Positions 41,538 to 51,883 of a DNA stretch of 55,348 nucleotides are shown here, one piece after another. The notes beneath the pieces were generated by a model, which saw nothing but the letters and a program-made list of their open reading frames with translations, was not told the origin of the DNA and did not search any database. The stretch is from Pseudomonas benzenivorans (GTDB lineage: Bacteria; Pseudomonadota; Gammaproteobacteria; Pseudomonadales; Pseudomonadaceae). Position 1 is the first letter of the stretch. The number at the start of each line of letters is the position of its first letter. A program made the translations under genes and the position numbers. Location of the stretch: the NCBI RefSeq assembly GCF_900100495.1, contig NZ_FNCT01000015.1, forward strand, positions 69,640 to 124,987. Reading direction: 5' to 3'.

Positions 41538-41648
41538 GTAAACTGCCCGCAGGCCCACGGGCCGCCGGCTTGAGCCGGCCGCGAGGCCGGTGCTACCATG
41601 CCCGACCGCCGCCCGGCACCGGGCAACCCAAGGAAATCGACAGGGCTT

Positions 41649-42293
41649 ATGAGCAGCATTCGCGAGCGCAACAAAGAGCTGATCCTGCGCGCGGCCAGTG
41701 AAGAATTCGCCGACAAGGGCTTCGCCGCGAGCAAGACCAGCGACATCGCCGCCAAGGCCGGCCTGCCCAAGCCCAACGTCTACTACTACTTCAAGTCGAA
41801 GGAAAACCTCTACCGCGAGGTGCTGGAAAGCATCATCGAGCCGCTGCTCGCCGCCTCCGCGCCGTTCAACCAGCCGGGGCAGCCGGCCGAGGTGCTCAGG
41901 GCCTATATCCGCTCGAAGATCCGCATCTCCCGCGAACTGCCCTTCGCCTCCAAGGTGTTCGCCAGCGAGATCATGCACGGCGCGCCGCACCTGTCGCCCG
42001 AGCAGACCGAACAGCTCAACGCCCAGGCCCAGCACAACATTTCCTGCATCCAGCGCTGGATCGACCAGGGCCTGATGGCCAAGGTCGACCCGCACCACCT
42101 GATGTTCAGCATCTGGGCCGCGACCCAGACCTATGCCGACTTCGATTGGCAGATCGCCACCGTCACCGGCAAGGCCAGCCTGGAAGACGCCGACTACGAA
42201 GCCGCCGCGCAGACCATCATCCGCCTGGTGATCAAGGGCTGCGAGATCGACGAAAGCCGGCCCGAAGCCCCCGAACTGGTCAGCCGCGCGTAG
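41649..42293 (+). CDS. TetR-family regulator, RutR-like
   Basis: 214 aa (E. coli RutR: 212). The N-terminal HTH (about 10-55) reads ILRAASEEFADKGFAASKTSDIAAKAGLPKPNVYYYFKSKENLYREVL and closely resembles RutR. The ligand half contains KVFASEIMHGAPHL and IWAATQTYADFDWQI, also RutR-like. RutR binds uracil and thymine and represses or activates pyrimidine and purine genes through TTGACCAnnTGGTCAA. Matching sites lie at its own promoter and in front of xdhA, the AzgA-type permease and the NCS1 permease. Start ATG 41649 is preferred over 41598 because the TetR N-terminus begins here. I infer a purine-catabolism role; the ligand may differ from uracil. Confidence 0.8.
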   Translation: MSSIRERNKELILRAASEEFADKGFAASKTSDIAAKAGLPKPNVYYYFKSKENLYREVLESIIEPLLAASAPFNQPGQPAEVLRAYIRSKIRISRELPFASKVFASEIMHGAPHLSPEQTEQLNAQAQHNISCIQRWIDQGLMAKVDPHHLMFSIWAATQTYADFDWQIATVTGKASLEDADYEAAAQTIIRLVIKGCEIDESRPEAPELVSRA

Positions 42294-42317
42294 GCCCGAT
42301 TCGCATCCATCGCGAAC

Positions 42318-42387
42318 GTAGGAGCGGGGGGGCGCCGAGCTCCATGCCCGCGATGCTCCGTCTTTCGCGGGCATGGCTCGCACCTAC
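42318..42387. repeat. REP-like inverted repeat after the RutR-like gene
   Basis: GTAGGAGCGGGGGGGCGCC and a TTTCGCGGGCATGGC arm are opposed as in the copies at 22919 and 32017. It lies between convergent genes. Confidence 0.55.
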
Positions 42388-42509
42388 CCCATCGTTCGAG
42401 CAATGCGTAACCACCGTTTCACCAGGCGCCCGCGATTTCGCCATGGTGGGTTACCGCGCGCCGTGCCTCTGTGACGGCCGCAGATCAGGTACCGCGCGCC
42501 TAACCCAGC

Positions 42510-42950
42510 CTACGCGGCGGTGCCCGCATCGGCCTGCAGCCCCAGCGCCTGCACCGCACTGACCGCGCACTGCTCGTCGATATCCGAGGTATCACCGGTG
42601 ATGCCCACGGCGCCGATCAGCTCGCCGCGCGCATCGCGGATCAGCACGCCGCCCGGCGCCGGCACCAGCCTGCCGTCGGCCAGGTTGTTGACCGTGCCGA
42701 TGAACGCCGGGCGCTGCTGCGCGTCGGCGGCAATTGCCCGCGAGCCCTTGCCCAGCGCCAGCGCGCCCCAGGCCTTGGCCATGGCGATCTGCGGGCGCAG
42801 CAGGCTCGCCCCGTCTTCACGCTGCAGGCAGATCAGGTGGCCGCCGGCGTCCAGCACCGCCACGGTCAAGGGTGCCGCGGAGATTTCCCGGCCAACCGCC
42901 AGGGCGCGCTCGCTGATGGCGGTCGCGGTACTCAGGTTCAAAACGCTCAT
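42510..42950 (-). CDS. GlcG/HbpS-family protein
   Basis: 146 aa, cytoplasmic, GlcG/HbpS (DUF336) fold: AVGREISAAPLTVAVLDAGGHLICLQREDGA, ALALGKGSRA, GGVLIRDARGELIGAVGITG and DEQCAVSAVQA. Relatives bind heme or cobalamin, or accompany glycolate genes; the function is unclear. The ATG at 42950 has GAGGAG upstream on the minus strand. Its promoter side carries TTGTATACAA (43086-43095), which ties it to the purine regulon, and it neighbours gcl, so a role in glyoxylate handling is possible. Confidence 0.8.
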   Translation of the reverse strand: MSVLNLSTATAISERALAVGREISAAPLTVAVLDAGGHLICLQREDGASLLRPQIAMAKAWGALALGKGSRAIAADAQQRPAFIGTVNNLADGRLVPAPGGVLIRDARGELIGAVGITGDTSDIDEQCAVSAVQALGLQADAGTAA

Positions 42951-43043
42951 GTCTAGCTCCTCCTCGGGAAAGTCTGAAAACGGGGCCCGTAGCCACAGCG
43001 CTATTCCCAGCCCCGGCGACTCAGGCAAACCCAGCGGAGCAAA

Positions 43044-43095
43044 CGTACACAAAAAATTGAACTTTTAGTACATTAAAAATATATTTTGTATACAA
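43044..43095. promoter_or_regulatory. GntR-type operators upstream of the GlcG/HbpS gene
   Basis: TTGTATACAA (43086-43095) is perfect. CGTACACAAA (43044-43053) is a degenerate second site 42 bases away. On the minus strand TTGTAT can serve as -35, with TGTACT 17 bases on as -10, so the operator overlaps the promoter. Confidence 0.5.
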
Positions 43096-43107
43096 CGATT
43101 ATCCAAA

Positions 43108-44013
43108 TCACTGCTCCCAGTAGCCCGGCGTGTTGTAGATGGCCTTCAGGTAATCGATGAAGAACCGCACCTTGGCCGGCAGGTAGCGCTGCTGCGGATA
43201 CACCGCCTGGATGTCGTAGGCCGGCACGGCGAAGTCGTCGAGCACCGTCACCAGCTGGCCGCGCTTGAGCTCGGCCTGGATCTCCCAGGTCGAGCGCCAG
43301 CCGATGCCCAGGCCCTGTTTCACCCAGTCGTAGAGGAGTTCGCCGTCATTGCAATCGAGATTTCCGGACACCCTGACCGCCACCTGCTTGCCGTCGCGCA
43401 GGAAGGTCCAGCCGCGCTGCTGACCGCCCTGCAGGTTGAACGCCAGGCAGTTGTGCTGGCTCAGGTCCTCGAGGGTCTGCGGAGCCGGATGGCGCAGGAA
43501 GTAGTCCGGCGAGCCGCAGACCACCCGGCGATTGGGGAACAGCTTGATCGCCACGTAGTTGGGGTCGGTCACCTCGCCGATGCGGATGCCCATGTCGTAG
43601 CCCTGACGCACCAGGTCGACCACGCTGTCGGTCAGGTTGAACGACAGGTTCAGCTCCGGGTAACGCGCCTGGAAGGCCGGCGCATGGGGCGCGATATGCC
43701 GGCGGCCGAACGCCGCCGGCGCCGACACCACCAGGTGCCCGCTCACCGAGTGACCGCCGTGGGTGATGCTGGCGTCGGCCTCGGCGAAATCGCGCAGCAG
43801 GCCGCGGGCGCGCTCCAGGTACTGCTCGCCCAGGTCGGTCAGCGACAGGCCGCGGGTCGAACGGTGCATCAGTTTGACCCCCAGGTGGCGCTCGAGCATG
43901 TCCAGGCGCCGGCCCATCACCACCGGGGTCACGCCTTCGACCAGGGCGGCCGCGGCGAAACTGCCGTGATCGGCCACCAGAACGAAACTATGCAAAGCGA
44001 GGTAACGGTCCAT
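43108..44013 (-). CDS. LysR-family regulator divergent from gcl
   Basis: 301 aa. The N-terminal winged HTH (about 1-60) reads LHSFVLVADHGSFAAAALVEGVTPVVMGRRLDMLERHLGVKLM, and the C-terminal periplasmic-binding-type effector domain begins near 90. It is divergent from gcl with a 116-base gap, so it probably controls the gcl-hyi-glxR-ttuD-pykF genes; a glyoxylate-pathway intermediate would be the expected ligand. Its start is embedded in a notable palindrome (44014-44032). Confidence 0.88.
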   Translation of the reverse strand: MDRYLALHSFVLVADHGSFAAAALVEGVTPVVMGRRLDMLERHLGVKLMHRSTRGLSLTDLGEQYLERARGLLRDFAEADASITHGGHSVSGHLVVSAPAAFGRRHIAPHAPAFQARYPELNLSFNLTDSVVDLVRQGYDMGIRIGEVTDPNYVAIKLFPNRRVVCGSPDYFLRHPAPQTLEDLSQHNCLAFNLQGGQQRGWTFLRDGKQVAVRVSGNLDCNDGELLYDWVKQGLGIGWRSTWEIQAELKRGQLVTVLDDFAVPAYDIQAVYPQQRYLPAKVRFFIDYLKAIYNTPGYWEQ

Positions 44014-44032
44014 TCGATACTCCTGATATCGA
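44014..44032 (-). promoter_or_regulatory. Palindrome enclosing the lysR ribosome binding site
   Basis: On the minus strand TCGATA-TCAGGAG-TATCGA is directly followed by the lysR ATG. The six-base arms are perfectly complementary and the loop carries the Shine-Dalgarno AGGAG. It may be an operator for autoregulation, an RNA hairpin displaying the ribosome site, or both. Confidence 0.5.
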
Positions 44033-44129
44033 CAGAACTGAAGAATGCGGCAATTTACCCCAGCCTGCCAGTGCCCTCATGCTCTGGCCATGTAGAAAAA
44101 ATACCGACTAAAGCCTGGAGGAATTTTTC

Positions 44130-45905
<1,776 letters not shown>

Positions 45906-45909
45906 CTCT

Positions 45910-45942
45910 TCTCACCCCAGCCCTCTCCCGCATGGGAGAGGG
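45910..45942. repeat. CCCTCTCCC-type hairpin between gcl and hyi
   Basis: CTCACCCCAGCCCTCTCCCG and GGGAGAGGG form a short hairpin of the same family as 29879-29977. Confidence 0.55.
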
Positions 45943-45963
45943 AACCGATACAAGGAGCACCAC

Positions 45964-46746
45964 ATGCCCCGTTTTGCCGCCAACCTGTCCATGCTGTTCA
46001 CCGAAGTGGACTTCCTGGAGCGTTTCGCCGCCGCCGCCGAAGCCGGTTTCAGCGGTGTCGAGTACCTGTTTCCCTACGACTTCCCGGCCGAGGCGATCAA
46101 GGCCCAGCTGGACGCCAACGGCCTGACCCAGGTGCTGTTCAACCTGCCAGCCGGCGATTGGGCCAAGGGCGAGCGTGGCATCGCCTGCCACCCGGACCGG
46201 GTCGCGGAATTCCGCGCCGGCGTCGACCAGGCCATCGCCTACGCCAAGGTCTTGGGCAACACCCAGATCAACTGCCTGGCCGGGATTCGCCCCGAGGGTT
46301 TCGACGGCGCGACGGTGGAGCAGTGCTTCGTCGACAACCTCAGGTTCGCCGCCGACAAGCTGGAGCAGGCCGGGATCCGGCTGGTCATGGAGATGATCAA
46401 CACCCGCGACATCCCCGGTTTCTACCTGAACACCACCCAGCAGGCACTGGAGATTCGCGACAAGGTCGGCAGCAGCAATTTGTTCCTGCAGTACGACATC
46501 TACCACATGCAGATCATGGAGGGTGACCTGGCCCGCACCCTGGAACACAACCTGGCGCTGATCAACCACGTGCAGTTGGCCGACAACCCGGGCCGCCACG
46601 AGCCGGGCACTGGCGAGATCAACTACCGCTTCCTGTTCGAGCACCTGGAGCGCATCGGCTACCAGGGTTGGATCGGTTGCGAATACAAACCCGCCACCAC
46701 CACCGCCGCCGGCCTTGGCTGGATGAAAACCCATAACGCGATCTGA
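45964..46746 (+). CDS. hyi: Hydroxypyruvate isomerase
   Basis: Interconverts tartronate semialdehyde and hydroxypyruvate. 260-aa TIM barrel: MPRFAANLSMLFTEVDFLERF, GFSGVEYLFPYDFPAE, VMEMINTRDIPGFYL, LQYDIYHMQIMEGDLA, HVQLADNPGRHEPGTGEINY and IGCEYKPA, with the metal-binding Glu, Asp, His and Glu visible. ATG 45964 gives the normal N-terminus. Located between gcl and glxR. Confidence 0.96.
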   Translation: MPRFAANLSMLFTEVDFLERFAAAAEAGFSGVEYLFPYDFPAEAIKAQLDANGLTQVLFNLPAGDWAKGERGIACHPDRVAEFRAGVDQAIAYAKVLGNTQINCLAGIRPEGFDGATVEQCFVDNLRFAADKLEQAGIRLVMEMINTRDIPGFYLNTTQQALEIRDKVGSSNLFLQYDIYHMQIMEGDLARTLEHNLALINHVQLADNPGRHEPGTGEINYRFLFEHLERIGYQGWIGCEYKPATTTAAGLGWMKTHNAI

Positions 46747-46774
46747 TCACTGACTCTGGACCTGACACCGAACC

Positions 46775-46848
46775 TGTAGGAGCGGGCTTGCCCGCGAAAG
46801 CGGCAGTGAAACCGCCATTGCATTCGCGGGCAAGCCCGCTCCCACAAG
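46775..46848. repeat. REP-like hairpin between hyi and glxR
   Basis: GTAGGAGCGGGCTTGCCCGCG and TTCGCGGGCAAGCCCGCTCC are near-perfect complementary arms. This is a widespread Pseudomonas intergenic element; it is placed inside the gcl operon. Confidence 0.7.
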
Positions 46849-46900
46849 GTCTGCGTCGACCCGAGCATTGAGACTGACAAATATAGAGAGGCATATTCTC

Positions 46901-47791
46901 ATGGCTAAAATCGGATTTATCGGCACCGGCATCATGGGCAAGCCCATGGCGCAGAACCTGCAGAAGGCCGGGCACACCCTGTTCTTCTCCGAGCACTTCG
47001 ACAAGGCACCGGCTGACCTGCTCGGCGACCACGGCATCGCCCTGGCCAACCCGAAGGAAGTGGCCCAGGAAGCCGAGTTCATCATCGTCATGGTCCCGGA
47101 CACCCCGCAGGTCGAGGACGTGCTGTTCCGCCAGGACGGCGTTGCCGCGGGCGTTGGCGCCGGCAAGGTGGTGATCGACATGAGCTCGATCTCCCCTACC
47201 GCCACCAAGGTCTTCGCCGAGAAGATCAAGGCCACCGGCGCCGCCTACCTGGACGCCCCGGTGTCCGGCGGTGAAGTCGGGGCCAAGGCGGCGACCCTGA
47301 GCATCATGGTCGGCGGTTGCCCGAACGCCTTCGAGCGCGCGCTGCCGCTGTTCCAGGCTATGGGCAAGAACATCACCCGGGTCGGCGGCAACGGCGACGG
47401 GCAGACCGCCAAGGTGGCCAACCAGATCATCGTCGCCCTGAACATCCAGGCGGTGGCCGAGGCCCTGCTGTTCGCCGCGAAGAACGGCGCCGACCCGGCC
47501 AAGGTGCGCGAGGCGCTGATGGGCGGCTTTGCCGGCTCGAAGATCCTCGAAGTGCACGGCGAGCGCATGATCAAGGGCACCTTCGACCCGGGCTTCCGCA
47601 TCAGCCTGCACCAGAAGGACCTCAACCTGGCCCTGGCCGGCGCCCGCGAGCTGAACCTCAACCTGCCCAACACCGCCAACGCCCAGCAGGTGTTCAGTAC
47701 CTGCGCGGCCATCGGCGGCGCGGGCTGGGACCATTCGGCGCTGATCAAGGGCCTGGAGCATATGGCCAACTTCTCGATCCGCGAGGAGTAA
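46901..47791 (+). CDS. glxR: Tartronate semialdehyde reductase (2-hydroxy-3-oxopropionate reductase)
   Basis: Reduces tartronate semialdehyde to D-glycerate with NAD(P)H. 296 aa. It has an N-terminal Rossmann fold GFIGTGIMGKPMAQNL (5-20), the substrate motif DAPVSGGEVGA, and catalytic Lys in GQTAKVANQI, all beta-hydroxyacid dehydrogenase features. ATG 46901 is chosen as the family N-terminus (MAKIGFIG). Confidence 0.95.
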   Translation: MAKIGFIGTGIMGKPMAQNLQKAGHTLFFSEHFDKAPADLLGDHGIALANPKEVAQEAEFIIVMVPDTPQVEDVLFRQDGVAAGVGAGKVVIDMSSISPTATKVFAEKIKATGAAYLDAPVSGGEVGAKAATLSIMVGGCPNAFERALPLFQAMGKNITRVGGNGDGQTAKVANQIIVALNIQAVAEALLFAAKNGADPAKVREALMGGFAGSKILEVHGERMIKGTFDPGFRISLHQKDLNLALAGARELNLNLPNTANAQQVFSTCAAIGGAGWDHSALIKGLEHMANFSIREE

Positions 47792-47797
47792 GCCAGC

Positions 47798-47856
47798 GGT
47801 GCGCACGGCGCACCCTACGGCCTGCGTTGACCGCAGGGTGCGCCATGCGCACCAAA
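47798..47856. repeat. GTAGGGTGCGC-family repeat after glxR
   Basis: GCGGTGCGCACGGCGCACCC and CAGGGTGCGCCATGCGCACC arms lie opposed in the 226-base glxR-ttuD gap. No gene or clear promoter was found in the rest of the gap. Confidence 0.6.
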
Positions 47857-48017
47857 GCCAGGCAATCGCCATATAGCATTGCCTGGAACCCTTTCGACCT
47901 CCCGGCAGGCGGTGTCACGGCCTGACTGCCGGGTGGGTCGATTCCAGTGCACAGCGCCTGCCTGCGGACGCTGCGCACTAGAATCGAGTTGATCCAGCCC
48001 TAACAAGAGAGATCACC

Positions 48018-49292
48018 ATGTCCATCGATCCGCAAAGCCTGCTGCGCGAGCTGTTCGCCAGCGCCATCGACGCCGCCCACCCGCGCCAGGTCCTGGCTGA
48101 CTGCCTGCCCGCCGAGCGTAGCGGGCGGGTCATCGTCATCGGCGCCGGCAAGGCGGCCGCGGCCATGGCCGAGGTAATCGAGCGCGAATGGCAGGGCGAG
48201 GTGGCCGGCCTGGTGGTGACCCGCTACGAGCACGGCGCCAACTGCCGCAAGATCGAGGTGGTCGAAGCCGCCCACCCGGTGCCGGATAACGCCGGCGAGC
48301 GGGTGGCCCGCCGGGTGCTGGAGCTGGTCGGCAACCTGGGCGAAGACGACCGGGTGATCTTCCTCCTCTCCGGCGGCGGCTCCTCGCTGCTCGCCCTGCC
48401 GGCCGACGGCATCACGCTGGCCGACAAACAGGCGATCAACAAGGCGCTGCTCAAATCCGGCGCCTCGATCGGCGAGATGAACTGCGTGCGCAAGCACCTC
48501 TCGGCGATCAAGGGCGGGCGCCTGGCCAAGGCCTGCTGGCCAGCCAGCGTCTACACCTACGCGATTTCCGACGTGCCCGGCGACGAGGCCACGGTGATCG
48601 CCTCCGGGCCGACCGTGGCCGACCCGACCACCTCGGCCGAAGCCCTGGCAATCCTCGCCCGCTACCAGATCGAGCCCCCGGCCAGCGTGCGCGCCTGGCT
48701 GCAGGACCCGCGCTCGGAGACGGTCAAGCCTGGCGACCCGGTGTTGTCGCGCAGCCACTTCCAGCTGATCGCCACCCCCCAGCAGTCGCTCGAGGCCGCC
48801 GCCGCCAGGGCCCGTGCCGCCGGCCTGCCGGCGCTGATCCTCGGCGACCTGGAAGGCGAGTCGCGCGAAGTGGCCAAGGTGCATGCCGGCATCGCCCGGC
48901 AGGTGGTCCTGCACGGCCAGCCGATCCAGCCGCCCTGCGTGATCCTCTCCGGCGGCGAGACCACGGTGACCGTGCGCGGCAACGGCCGCGGCGGGCGCAA
49001 CGCCGAGTTCCTGCTCAGCCTGACCGACTGCCTCAAGGGCCTGCCCGGGGTCTACGCCCTGGCCGGCGACACCGACGGAATCGACGGCTCGGAAGACAAC
49101 GCCGGCGCGCTGATGACCCCCGACTCCTACGCCCAGGCCGCACGCCTGGGTCTGTCCGCCCGCGACGAGCTGGACAACAACAACGGCTACGGCTACTTCG
49201 CCGCCCTCGACCAACTGATAGTCAGCGGGCCGACCCGCACCAACGTCAACGACTTCCGCGCCATCCTGATCCTCGAGACCCCTGCCCAATGA
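48018..49292 (+). CDS. ttuD: Glycerate 2-kinase (MOFRL family)
   Basis: Phosphorylates D-glycerate to 2-phosphoglycerate. 424 aa. The N-terminal GckA/TtuD domain has VIVIGAGKAAAAMAE, LLSGGGSSLLALPADGI and MNCVRKHLSAIKGGRLA; the C-terminal MOFRL domain has LSGGETTVTVRGNGRGGRN and GDTDGIDGSEDNAGA. Its stop overlaps the pyruvate kinase ATG (ATGA), so the two are translationally coupled. Confidence 0.95.
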   Translation: MSIDPQSLLRELFASAIDAAHPRQVLADCLPAERSGRVIVIGAGKAAAAMAEVIEREWQGEVAGLVVTRYEHGANCRKIEVVEAAHPVPDNAGERVARRVLELVGNLGEDDRVIFLLSGGGSSLLALPADGITLADKQAINKALLKSGASIGEMNCVRKHLSAIKGGRLAKACWPASVYTYAISDVPGDEATVIASGPTVADPTTSAEALAILARYQIEPPASVRAWLQDPRSETVKPGDPVLSRSHFQLIATPQQSLEAAAARARAAGLPALILGDLEGESREVAKVHAGIARQVVLHGQPIQPPCVILSGGETTVTVRGNGRGGRNAEFLLSLTDCLKGLPGVYALAGDTDGIDGSEDNAGALMTPDSYAQAARLGLSARDELDNNNGYGYFAALDQLIVSGPTRTNVNDFRAILILETPAQ

Positions 49293-50704
49293 ACGCCGAC
49301 AAGAAAGTAAAGATCCTCGCGACCCTCGGACCGGCGATCAAAACCAAGGACGATATCCGCCAGCTGGTCGAGGCCGGGGTCAACCTGTTCCGCCTCAACT
49401 TCAGCCACGGCGAGCACGCCGACCATGCCCAGCGCTACGCCTGGGTGCGCGAGGTCGAGCAGCAGCTGAACACCCCGATCGGCATCCTCATGGACCTGCA
49501 GGGACCCAAGCTGCGGGTCGGCCGCTTCGCCGCCGGCAAGGTCGAACTGCAGCGCGGCCAGGCCCTGCGCCTGGATCTGGACGCCACCCCGGGCGACAGC
49601 CGCCGGGTCAACCTGCCGCACCCGGAGATCATCGAGGCGCTGCAGCCGGGCATGAGCCTGCTGCTCGACGACGGCCGCCTGCGCCTGCAGGTGACCGCCA
49701 AGCAGGCCGACGCGGTAATCACCTGCGTCATCGCCGGTGGCGAGCTGTCCGACCGCAAGGGCGTCAACGTGCCCGAGGCGGTGTTGCAGCTGTCGCCGCT
49801 GACCGAGAAGGACCGCCGCGACCTGGCCTTCGGCCTGGAGCTGGGGGTGGACTGGGTGGCGCTGTCGTTCGTCCAGCGCCCCGAAGACATCCTCGAAGCC
49901 CGTGAGCTGATCCAGGGCAAGGCGTTCCTGATGGCCAAGATCGAGAAGCCCTCGGCGGTCACCCACCTGGAAGAGATCGCCCGTCTGTGCGACGCGATCA
50001 TGGTCGCCCGCGGCGACCTGGGCGTGGAAGTGCCGGCGGAGAACGTGCCGCGCATCCAGAAAGACATCATCCGCACCTGCCGCCAGCTCGGCCGGCCGGT
50101 GGTGGTGGCCACCCAGATGCTCGAGTCGATGCGCTTCTCCCCCGCGCCGACCCGTGCCGAAGTCACCGACGTGGCCAACGCCGTGGCCGAAGGCACCGAC
50201 GCGGTGATGCTCTCGGCAGAGACCGCCTCCGGCGACTACCCGCTGGAAGCGGTGCAGATGATGAGCAAGATCATCCGCCAGGTGGAGAACGGCCCGGACT
50301 TCCAGGCCCAGCTCGACGTCAGCCGGCCGCAGGCCGAGGCCACCGCCTCGGACGCGATCAGCTGCGCGATCCGCCGCATCAGTTCGATCCTGCCGGTGGC
50401 GGCGCTGGTCAACTACACCGAGTCCGGCGCCAGCAGCCTGCGTGCCTCGCGCGAACGGCCGAAGGCGCCGATCCTCAGCCTGACCCCGAACCTGAACACC
50501 GCGCGCCGCCTGAGCGTGGCCTGGGGCATCTACTCGGTGGTCAACGAGCGCCTGCACCAGGTCGAGGAAGTCACCAGCACCGCACTGGAAATCGCCCAGG
50601 CCCAGGGCATGGCCCAGCGTGGCGATACCGTGGTGATCACCGCCGGCGAGCCCTTCGGCCAGCCGGGCAGCACCAACAGCCTGCGGATCGAAACCCTGCA
50701 TTGA
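49289..50704 (+). CDS. pykF: Pyruvate kinase
   Basis: Converts phosphoenolpyruvate and ADP to pyruvate and ATP. 471 aa: KILATLGPAIKTKDDI, FRLNFSHGEHADH, AKIEKPSAV, VARGDLGVEVP, VATQMLESM and the C-terminal domain. Length fits type I bacterial enzymes. Coupling to ttuD means that glycerate carbon is carried to pyruvate from the same transcript; enolase must act between and is not encoded here. Confidence 0.95.
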   Translation: MNADKKVKILATLGPAIKTKDDIRQLVEAGVNLFRLNFSHGEHADHAQRYAWVREVEQQLNTPIGILMDLQGPKLRVGRFAAGKVELQRGQALRLDLDATPGDSRRVNLPHPEIIEALQPGMSLLLDDGRLRLQVTAKQADAVITCVIAGGELSDRKGVNVPEAVLQLSPLTEKDRRDLAFGLELGVDWVALSFVQRPEDILEARELIQGKAFLMAKIEKPSAVTHLEEIARLCDAIMVARGDLGVEVPAENVPRIQKDIIRTCRQLGRPVVVATQMLESMRFSPAPTRAEVTDVANAVAEGTDAVMLSAETASGDYPLEAVQMMSKIIRQVENGPDFQAQLDVSRPQAEATASDAISCAIRRISSILPVAALVNYTESGASSLRASRERPKAPILSLTPNLNTARRLSVAWGIYSVVNERLHQVEEVTSTALEIAQAQGMAQRGDTVVITAGEPFGQPGSTNSLRIETLH

Positions 50705-50707
50705 GCC

Positions 50708-50775
50708 GCGTAGGGTGCGCCGTGCGCACCTGCCAACGGCCTATCCGGTTTGTGGTGCGCGCGGCGCACCCTACC
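50708..50775. repeat. GTAGGGTGCGC-family repeat after pykF
   Basis: GTAGGGTGCGCCGTGCGCACC and GGTGCGCGCGGCGCACCCTAC face each other across about 25 bases. It follows the pykF stop directly and is one of the most complete copies. Confidence 0.65.
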
Positions 50776-50934
50776 GAACTATCCCACGCTGGCTTTGCCA
50801 GTTTGCAGGCGCCCACGGCTTCGGCAGTGGACGCCTCTTTTTATGGCCTGCCATCCATGGCGGCCACCCTACGGGCCGTCGCTACGCGACGTTAAAAATT
50901 TCTCCCGGTAATTTTTTATTCACGGTCAGCCCCT

Positions 50935-51846
50935 ATGCCGTCACTGCCTGCCGATGCTCTGCAGGGCTTTCGCGTTCTGCTCAATGGCTTTAGCCAGATC
51001 TTCCTGCAGAGCCACCCCGGCTGCGGCCTGCTGGTGCTGTTGGCGATCGCCATCGGCGCGCCCGAGCTGCTCGGCGGTGCCCTGCTCGGCGGCCTCAGCA
51101 GCATGCTCACGGCGCAGCGGCGCGGCTACGCCAAGGCCGATATCGAGATCGGCCTGTACGGCTACAACGGTATCCTCCTCGGCCTGCTGCTCAGCCTGAA
51201 ATTTACCTGGTCGCCCCTACTGCCGCTGCTGATCATCGCCAGCGCCGGGCTGTCCAGCCTGCTCCTGGCGCCCTGGATGCGCCGTCTGCGCGAGCGCCAG
51301 TGGCTGCCGGCCTTCACCTTTCCCTTCGTGGTCCTCGGCTGGCTGCTACTAGCGCTGGCCGCCCCGCTGCAGCTGCACCCGCAAGCCGAGGGAGGCGGCG
51401 GCGTGCAGCAACTGGATGCACTGGCCAGCCTGGCGGCCGTAGCCCGCGGGCTTGGCCAGGTGATCTTCCTCGACCAGCCGCTGGCCGGCCTGTGCCTGTG
51501 GTTCGGCTTGCTGCTGGCCGATCGTCGCGCCGCACTCTGGGCCCTGCTCGGCTCGGCCGGCGGATTGGCCCTGGCGCTGCAGCAGGGCTGGGCGCAGCAC
51601 AGCGCCCTGGCCGGCCTGTATGGCTACAACGCCAGCCTGGCGGCGATCGCCTTGAGCCAGGTGCACCGCCGGCCCTGGCTGCCGGCGTTGGGCATCGTCC
51701 TCGCCCTGCTGCTGCAACCGGGCTTCGCCGCCCTCGGCCTGCCGGCGCTGACCATGCCGTTCATACTCGCCTGCTGGCTGATCCAGGCCAGCCTCGAATG
51801 CTGGCGCCAGGCGGTAGCGGACACCGCGCCACGGGCGAAGCCTTGA
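50935..51846 (+). CDS. Urea transporter (UT family)
   Basis: 303 aa with about ten membrane segments in two homologous halves, each with a UT signature: LYGYNGILLGLLLS in the first half, LYGYNASLAAIALS in the second. UT proteins are passive urea channels. It follows the purine cluster that yields two urea per ring through Alc and AllA, so it probably handles urea movement. No urease genes are in the window. The ATG at 50935 has no strong RBS, so the exact start is a little uncertain. Confidence 0.9.
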   Translation: MPSLPADALQGFRVLLNGFSQIFLQSHPGCGLLVLLAIAIGAPELLGGALLGGLSSMLTAQRRGYAKADIEIGLYGYNGILLGLLLSLKFTWSPLLPLLIIASAGLSSLLLAPWMRRLRERQWLPAFTFPFVVLGWLLLALAAPLQLHPQAEGGGGVQQLDALASLAAVARGLGQVIFLDQPLAGLCLWFGLLLADRRAALWALLGSAGGLALALQQGWAQHSALAGLYGYNASLAAIALSQVHRRPWLPALGIVLALLLQPGFAALGLPALTMPFILACWLIQASLECWRQAVADTAPRAKP

Positions 51847-51883
51847 ACGCCCTGCCCCGCCAGCCACCTGTGCCGCGTCGGGG

